From assembly GCA_030151145.1 (NCBI GenBank), contig JASLEL010000380.1:1-10628 (forward strand): a stretch of 10,628 nt of DNA, given 5' to 3'. How positions within the stretch are numbered: position 1 is the stretch's first letter; each line of letters starts with the position of its first letter. Origin of the DNA: Aquirhabdus sp. (GTDB lineage: Bacteria; Pseudomonadota; Gammaproteobacteria; Pseudomonadales; Moraxellaceae). Both the position numbers and the translations under genes were made by a program. The notes beneath the pieces were generated by a model that was given only the letters and a program-made list of their open reading frames with translations, was not told the DNA's origin and did not search any database. This document shows, piece after piece, positions 5,996 through 10,628 of the stretch.

Positions 5996-6320
5996 ACGGC
6001 GGGACCTTGGGACAAATGCGTCATGAAGCCTCTACATCCTGTGAGGTTATTTGTCATATTGTGACATTTTATCCCCTGCATTTTGTAGTTAAATATTTAA
6101 AAAAAATCGACTGATTCATCTCTTTTTGCATGTCATGCTTTGGTATGAGAAACCCTTACGCTGAATCATGATGTTTTGCTTGATTAAGCGTGCATTTTGT
6201 ATGTATGTTGCATGCAAAAAATGGGATAATGTGTCAGCAAAGCAATCATGAGTGGGATATACATGAGACCTCCATACGGCCTTCACCTTGAATAAAGTAT
6301 ATTCTGTCATCATTTATTGT
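5996..6320. promoter_or_regulatory. Divergent control region between regulator and exporter
   Basis: These 325 bases between the start codons hold no convincing gene but many small repeats. TGCATTTTGTA occurs twice (6077-6087 and 6191-6201). TTTTTGCATG (6123-6132) returns inverted as CATGCAAAAA (6211-6220). AATCATGA occurs twice (6164-6171 and 6244-6251). TGTCA-TATTG-TGACA (6052-6066) and TTGCATGCAA (6208-6217) are symmetric. Possible -10 hexamers toward the exporter are GATAAT (6225-6230) and TATATT (6298-6303); neither has a good -35 at normal spacing, as expected for an activator-dependent promoter. On the minus strand TAAAAT (in 6067-6072) could serve the regulator. The repeats are candidate binding sites for the response regulator. 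Confidence 0.5.
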
Positions 6321-7877
6321 ATGAAAATTCGCCTCCCGTCTCCGTCCGCTCAGGGAAATTACCCACCGTTGCCGTCATCCGCGCCCCAAAGCCTACGCGA
6401 CCATCGCTTGCGGCCTCATACCTTTGTATCGGGTGTGATGGTTGCGGTCAGTCTTGCGCTGTGCGGCTGTCTGCATACGCCTGTGCCTGCTTTAAAGGCC
6501 CCGGTCCCTGAGCACTGGCAGCATCCTGCGCCTGTGGCAGCCCTTCCGGCTGCGGCAACCATGGCGATTGCGCCGGATCTGCAACACTGGTGGCAGATCT
6601 TCCACGCACCGGATCTGGATGCCATGGTGGCACAGGCCCTGCGTGGCAATCTCGATTTGGCGGCTGCGGGCGAGCGTATCCATGCCGCGCGGATCGTGGC
6701 TGATCACAGTAGCGACGCCTTCCTGCCGGAAGTCCATCTGCGTACCGATGATATTCCATCACCGAGTGGCACCAGCAGTTATTTTCGTGCAGGCGGAGAC
6801 GTCTCGTGGGAGCTTGGCCTATTTGGCAAACGTCAGGCGGCCGAGCAAATTGCCCATAGCGAACTGAGCCAGCTACAAGATCAGGCACAAATGGCCAAAG
6901 TCACGCTGGTGGCCGAGGTGGTGCGCGACTGGATTAGCCTGCGTACCGCTCAAGCGCAATTACAACTTCTGACGCAGGCGCAGACCACGACCCATAACCA
7001 ATACCATCTGCAGCAGGCGCGGGTCGAGCTAGGCCTAGATGCCGAGACCAGCCTGCTGGCACTCGATACCCAGACTCAGCAGCAGCAGACCCTGATCAGC
7101 GCCAAGCAGCTCGAGATCGAGCGCGCACTGGAGCAGTTGGCGCTGCTGCAAGGGCTGGTCACGCCTGACCCTGCGTGGCGGACACCGACCACAGCACCCA
7201 TGCTCGGCACGCTCCCAGTCGAGAGTGTGCCGGCCGATCTGATCCGGATCCGTCCAGACATCCGTCAGGCTGAAGCCGAAGTCTGGCAGGCCACGGGTGA
7301 GCTTGCCACCGCGCGCGCCGAACGCCTACCCTCGGTGACGTTGGTTGCCTCCTACATGTATTCCTTGCAGTTGATCGGTCGCTTTAGCCTGCACAACATC
7401 TCGCACAATCTCACGGTCAATGGCGTCGCCGTGGTGGGGCCTTCGATCGATATTCCCCTGTTTGACTGGGGCCGTCGCAAAGCCGCCGCCAGCGCCAAAG
7501 GTGCCGCACTCAATGCCGCTGTCCTGAGTTACCGCCAAACCGTGCTGACGGCTGTACATGAGGTCGAAAGCGCGCTCGCTACCGTATCGGCCGAGCAGAC
7601 GCATGTCACCAGCCAGTCACGGATCGTGGCTACTGCGTCTCAAGCCATGAGCAAGCAGCAGCAGATGATTCCGCTCGGACTGTCCAGCACCCTCGACAGC
7701 CTGACCCTGCAGCAGAACCAAATTCAAGCCCAGATTGACCTTGTGGATGCTAGACAAGCTCAGGCGCTGGCCTATGTCGGCCTGTACAAAGCCTTTGGCG
7801 GTGCGCCGTTGACCGATACAGCCACCCCGTCACCGCATGTAGACCATCAACAAGGCAAAACCGGGACGGGGGGCTAA
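6321..7877 (+). CDS. TolC/NodT-type outer-membrane efflux lipoprotein
   Basis: This is the outer-membrane channel of the tripartite exporter. From the ATG at 6321 it has 518 residues. A positively charged stretch (R26-R31) and hydrophobic helix lead to the lipobox LCGC with Cys50 as the likely lipidated residue. Two outer-membrane efflux repeats follow. The first starts near W90-W91 (HWWQIFHAPDLDAMVAQAL). The second starts at RPDIRQAEAEV (311-321) and includes the signature PLFDWGRRKAAA. Both are typical of the NodT family, and the C-terminal part is rich in Gln coiled-coil helix. A TTG at 6288 could extend the protein by 11 residues, but ATG is preferred; neither has a clear ribosome-binding site. 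The first 35 residues before the signal helix are unusually long. It is the first gene of the operon, and the permease start follows three bases after its stop. Confidence 0.92.
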   Translation: MKIRLPSPSAQGNYPPLPSSAPQSLRDHRLRPHTFVSGVMVAVSLALCGCLHTPVPALKAPVPEHWQHPAPVAALPAAATMAIAPDLQHWWQIFHAPDLDAMVAQALRGNLDLAAAGERIHAARIVADHSSDAFLPEVHLRTDDIPSPSGTSSYFRAGGDVSWELGLFGKRQAAEQIAHSELSQLQDQAQMAKVTLVAEVVRDWISLRTAQAQLQLLTQAQTTTHNQYHLQQARVELGLDAETSLLALDTQTQQQQTLISAKQLEIERALEQLALLQGLVTPDPAWRTPTTAPMLGTLPVESVPADLIRIRPDIRQAEAEVWQATGELATARAERLPSVTLVASYMYSLQLIGRFSLHNISHNLTVNGVAVVGPSIDIPLFDWGRRKAAASAKGAALNAAVLSYRQTVLTAVHEVESALATVSAEQTHVTSQSRIVATASQAMSKQQQMIPLGLSSTLDSLTLQQNQIQAQIDLVDARQAQALAYVGLYKAFGGAPLTDTATPSPHVDHQQGKTGTGG

Positions 7878-7880
7878 ATC

Positions 7881-8999
7881 ATGGTCGCACTCGCCCGCAA
7901 AACCCTGTTTCGTGAATGGAGCCGCTTTGTCCCAGCGATCCTTGCCATCGGCTTTGCCGGAGTCCTGCTCATCATGCAAGCAGCGCTGGTGCTCGGTATC
8001 TTTGGCAGCGCCGCAATCTATGTCAATGCCACCTCCGCCGAGATCTGGGCGGGCTATCCGGGTACCCAGAGCGTGAGTCTCGGTCGTCCCGTGCAGCGTG
8101 ACCTTGAGATGTGGCTGCGCATGGACCCTGAGGTCACGGCGGTTGAGCCCATGTATTGGATCGATGGCGACTGGCGCAGCGAAAACTCCCGTGGTGGGGT
8201 CTCGGTCTATGTCACCGGCGTCAATGCCGACAAACACGGTCTCATGTACGACCGCATCCTGCCGGAACATCTGCGCCTGAAGTTACTGGAGCCTAACGCC
8301 GTGATCGTGGACCGCTCGGACCTCGACTCGCTCGGCGTCAGTGTCGGCGACAATGCCTGGATCGATGGCAAGCGCGTGCATGTGGTCGCTGCCATTCAGG
8401 GCCTGCGCGCACTGGGCGGGGTCAATGTCATCACCTCGTTGCAGACAGCGCATATCATGGGCGCAACCGGCGTCACTTATTTTGTCACCAAGCTAAAAGA
8501 TCCCACCCAGACTGCGGCAGTGATCCAGCGCATGAGCGGACAGGCCACCTTTGGTCGCTATGAGTTGTGGAGTGCATCGGACTTTGCTTGGCGCTCGCAG
8601 CAATACTGGATGATGGATACCGGCGCCGGTGCTGCGGTGCTGTTTCTCGCGGCCATCGTCTTTGTGGTCGGTGCGGTGATCACCAGTCAGTCGCTGACCG
8701 CCGTGGTCGTGGCCTCTTCGCGCGAATACGCCACCTTAAATGCCTTGGGTGCCGGGATGAATGCCCTGCGCCGCGTGGTGCTGTCGCAGGCGATCTGGAT
8801 CGGCAGCCTCGGCATGGTGCTGGGCGGCATCATCAGTACGGCGCTCCTGATCGCCGCCAAAGAATGCGATGTACCCATCGGCATGACACCGACCGTTGCC
8901 CTGATCTGTGTGGTCCTGATCTTTGGCCTTGCCATCGTATCCGGCTTTATCGCCATGGCGGGACTGCTGCGTGCAGATCCAGCGATCCTGATGCGCTAA
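7881..8999 (+). CDS. ABC exporter permease, DevC-like (FtsX/MacB fold)
   Basis: This 372-residue inner-membrane subunit has one N-terminal helix (about 16-40), a large periplasmic domain (about 41-248) and three C-terminal helices (about 249-277, 300-325, 335-362), the topology of FtsX/MacB-type permeases. The stretch GYPGTQSVSLGRP (58-70) after the first helix resembles DevC permeases of the DevBCA exporters. REYATLNALGA (281-291) after helix 2 is the cytoplasmic coupling segment that contacts the ATPase. The start lies three bases after the outer-membrane gene stop, and a G-rich site (7863-7873) serves as ribosome-binding site. Such exporters act by mechanotransmission: the periplasmic part drives substrate already in the periplasm through the adaptor and channel. 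The substrate is unknown; DevBCA in cyanobacteria exports glycolipids, and MacB relatives move macrolides, peptides or lipids. Confidence 0.9.
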   Translation: MVALARKTLFREWSRFVPAILAIGFAGVLLIMQAALVLGIFGSAAIYVNATSAEIWAGYPGTQSVSLGRPVQRDLEMWLRMDPEVTAVEPMYWIDGDWRSENSRGGVSVYVTGVNADKHGLMYDRILPEHLRLKLLEPNAVIVDRSDLDSLGVSVGDNAWIDGKRVHVVAAIQGLRALGGVNVITSLQTAHIMGATGVTYFVTKLKDPTQTAAVIQRMSGQATFGRYELWSASDFAWRSQQYWMMDTGAGAAVLFLAAIVFVVGAVITSQSLTAVVVASSREYATLNALGAGMNALRRVVLSQAIWIGSLGMVLGGIISTALLIAAKECDVPIGMTPTVALICVVLIFGLAIVSGFIAMAGLLRADPAILMR

Positions 9000-9011
9000 C
9001 GGAGGATCACC

Positions 9012-9815
9012 ATGCCACACCATCCGAATCCCGCAAACAAAAAGCCTAGCCTGATCGCCGACAAGATCAGCAAGTCCTTTACCTCAGGGCTGATCCAGAT
9101 CCAGATCCTGTCCGAGCTGTCGATCGCGATCCTGCCGGCGGAGCTGACGCTGATCTCGGGACCCTCCGGCTGTGGCAAAAGTACGCTGCTGTCTATCTTG
9201 AGCGGCCTGCAGTCACCCGACAGCGGTACCACCTGGGCCGAAGACCAAGCCTTAAGCCGCGCCTCCAAGCGTGAACTGGAACGCTTCCGCCTTTATCACA
9301 CCGGCTTTATTTTTCAGGGCTTTAATCTCTTTCCGGCACTGACCGCCAGCGAGCAGATCGAACTGCCACTCAGCTATCTGGGCTTAAGCAAGACCGAATG
9401 CCGCAAACGCGCTGTTGAAGCACTGCAAGAAGTGGGTCTGGGTCACCGCATCCAGCAGCGTCCGGCAGAGCTGTCCGGGGGTGAAAAACAGCGCGTCGCC
9501 ATCGCCCGCGCACTGGCCAAACGCCCACAGTATCTGTTTGCCGATGAGCCGACCAGTGCGCTCGATGCTGCCAGTGGTCAGACCGTGATCAACATCCTGC
9601 GCCAGATCGCGCATCAGCATGGCTCGACGGTGTTGTGTGTCAGCCACGATCATCGCCTGATCCAGCACGCGGATCGTGTCCTTGAGATGGAAGATGGTAT
9701 GATTCACCATGACTGGCGAGCGACTAACCCGCCACCCGACCATCAGGCAACCCATTCCCATTTCCTGGCCCAACAGGGCGCAGCAGAAACCCGACGGCAG
9801 GATCCTTTGGCATGA
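9012..9815 (+). CDS. ABC exporter ATPase, DevA/LolD/MacB-like
   Basis: This 267-residue cytoplasmic ATPase powers the permease encoded just upstream. All motifs are intact: Walker A GPSGCGKST (50-58), Q-loop Gln102 in FQGFNLFPAL, signature LSGGEKQR (154-161), Walker B YLFADEP with Glu179, D-loop SALD (182-185) and H-switch His212 (VSHDHRL). The sequence around QGFNLFPALTA is typical of the LolD/MacB/DevA branch. A strong GGAGG site at 9001-9005 lies six bases before the ATG, 12 bases after the permease stop. The final 35 residues extend beyond the usual ATPase end and include several histidines (HHDW, DHQATHSH). The stop shares an ATGA overlap with the adaptor start, indicating translational coupling. 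Confidence 0.95.
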   Translation: MPHHPNPANKKPSLIADKISKSFTSGLIQIQILSELSIAILPAELTLISGPSGCGKSTLLSILSGLQSPDSGTTWAEDQALSRASKRELERFRLYHTGFIFQGFNLFPALTASEQIELPLSYLGLSKTECRKRAVEALQEVGLGHRIQQRPAELSGGEKQRVAIARALAKRPQYLFADEPTSALDAASGQTVINILRQIAHQHGSTVLCVSHDHRLIQHADRVLEMEDGMIHHDWRATNPPPDHQATHSHFLAQQGAAETRRQDPLA

Positions 9816-10628
9816 CCGCACGATTCAACAGCACTTTACCTCTGGCAATCCGTGCGACCACTGGCAGCTATTCACGCCTTGCGGTCATGGGCCTACTCAT
9901 CACAGGCATGCTTGGCGTCACGGCCTGCCACGATAGCAAGGCACCGGCGGCATCCGGGCAGACCGCAGAGCGCTTTGCTTATGCAGCGATCGCCCGTGGC
10001 AAAGTCGAAGTCGATGGCGGCGTGGTGGCACTGGCCTTTCCCGACAGTGGGGTGGTACAAACCGTGCTTGTCAATGTCGGTGATCAGGTCCGCCGCGGAC
10101 AAATCTTGGCCGAGCTGAATACCGCTGCCACGGGCCTTGCCGTTGATGCCGCAGCAGCTGAGCTGGCCCAGAGCAAGGCGCAGGCCGAAGCCCAGAGCAC
10201 ACGCCTGCCCGCAGCCCTGCGCATCGCTGATCGCTGGCAAAAAGCCGCCAAACTCGGTGCCGCACAGCAGCAGCAGGCTGATGATGCCGCGCTGGCAGTG
10301 GCTCAGCTTCAGGCCGATCAGGCCGTCGCTCAGTCTGCGATCCAAATTTCTGCACAAAAACTCGCCGCAGCCCGCTATAATCGCGACCGCCAGATCCTGC
10401 GTGCACCGCAAGACGGCGAGATCATCCAGCGCGATGTACAGGTCGGCAGTTTGCAATCGCCTGAGCATGCGATCCTGACCTTGCTGCCACGACAGCCGCT
10501 GATCGTGCGAGCCGAAGTCAACGAAAGCTTCGTACCCAAGCTGCGCATTGGCATGAAAGCCGACCTGACCAGCGACAGCAACGCAACGGGCGGTCAGTCG
10601 CTGTCGACAGCGCATGTCATCCGAATTG
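9812..10628 (+). CDS. Periplasmic adaptor lipoprotein, HlyD/DevB-like (3' truncated by window)
   Basis: This is the membrane-fusion subunit joining permease and outer-membrane channel. It runs 272 codons to the window edge with no stop. Its ATG overlaps the ATPase stop (ATGA, 9812-9815). The N terminus has a basic stretch, a hydrophobic helix (about 23-37) and the lipobox VTAC with Cys39, so it is probably a lipoprotein rather than a single-pass membrane protein. The first lipoyl half is GVVQTVLVNVGDQVRRGQILAEL (80-102). An Ala/Gln-rich helical hairpin follows (about 105-190). The second lipoyl half is RAPQDGEIIQRDVQVGSLQ (197-215). The beta-barrel domain begins at PLIVRAEVNESFV. Typical DevB/AcrA-type adaptors have 350-420 residues, so about 80-150 residues are missing. 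Confidence 0.9.
   Translation, partial: MTARFNSTLPLAIRATTGSYSRLAVMGLLITGMLGVTACHDSKAPAASGQTAERFAYAAIARGKVEVDGGVVALAFPDSGVVQTVLVNVGDQVRRGQILAELNTAATGLAVDAAAAELAQSKAQAEAQSTRLPAALRIADRWQKAAKLGAAQQQQADDAALAVAQLQADQAVAQSAIQISAQKLAAARYNRDRQILRAPQDGEIIQRDVQVGSLQSPEHAILTLLPRQPLIVRAEVNESFVPKLRIGMKADLTSDSNATGGQSLSTAHVIRI

Noticed and set aside
6116..6313. Minus-strand frame of 65 codons in the divergent control region
   Set aside because: It would occupy the regulatory spacer, has no strong ribosome-binding site and looks like random AT-rich sequence.
9893..10615. Open minus-strand frame of 240 codons opposite the adaptor
   Set aside because: The plus strand carries a lipobox and both lipoyl halves of an adaptor; the minus frame has no such features.

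Overview
The window looks like chromosomal DNA of a gammaproteobacterium, possibly related to the Acinetobacter/Moraxellaceae group. The main hint is the resemblance of the two-component pair to AdeR/AdeS; this is inference from remembered family sequences, not a search. The coding regions are moderately GC-rich. About the first 750 bases and the stretch around 3480-3960 are clearly AT-rich, which suggests acquired or relaxed-constraint DNA.

Layout. Positions 1-1044 are gene-poor, with several perfect AT-rich palindromes, a candidate promoter near 713-741 and a leader of about 300 bases that can form hairpins. An unrecognised 403-residue protein follows (1045-2256, +), closed by a good intrinsic terminator (2300-2324). 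Next is a compact metal-response unit. A textbook MerR-type promoter with a 20-bp spacer (2387-2418) drives a MerR-family regulator with a His-rich tail (2454-2927). An overlapping gene encodes a DUF4396-type membrane protein with a His-rich N terminus (2920-3438). A small AT-rich orphan gene (3578-3907, -) then sits between two copies of a GC-rich palindromic repeat (3449-3469 and 3961-4035).

The right half is an efflux locus. On the minus strand a response regulator (5276-5995) and a sensor histidine kinase (4058-5221) form an AdeRS/BaeRS-like two-component system. Divergent from it, on the plus strand, is a four-gene operon: a TolC/NodT-type outer-membrane lipoprotein (6321-7877), a DevC-like FtsX/MacB-fold permease (7881-8999), a DevA-like ABC ATPase (9012-9815) and a lipoprotein periplasmic adaptor (from 9812, cut by the window end). 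Together they make a complete tripartite ABC exporter spanning both membranes.

The most interesting reading is that an AdeRS-like sensor system, known for controlling RND pumps, here stands beside a DevBCA-type ABC exporter. The second is a minimal MerR/DUF4396 pair in which both proteins carry histidine-rich extensions. This suggests DUF4396 acts in metal handling.
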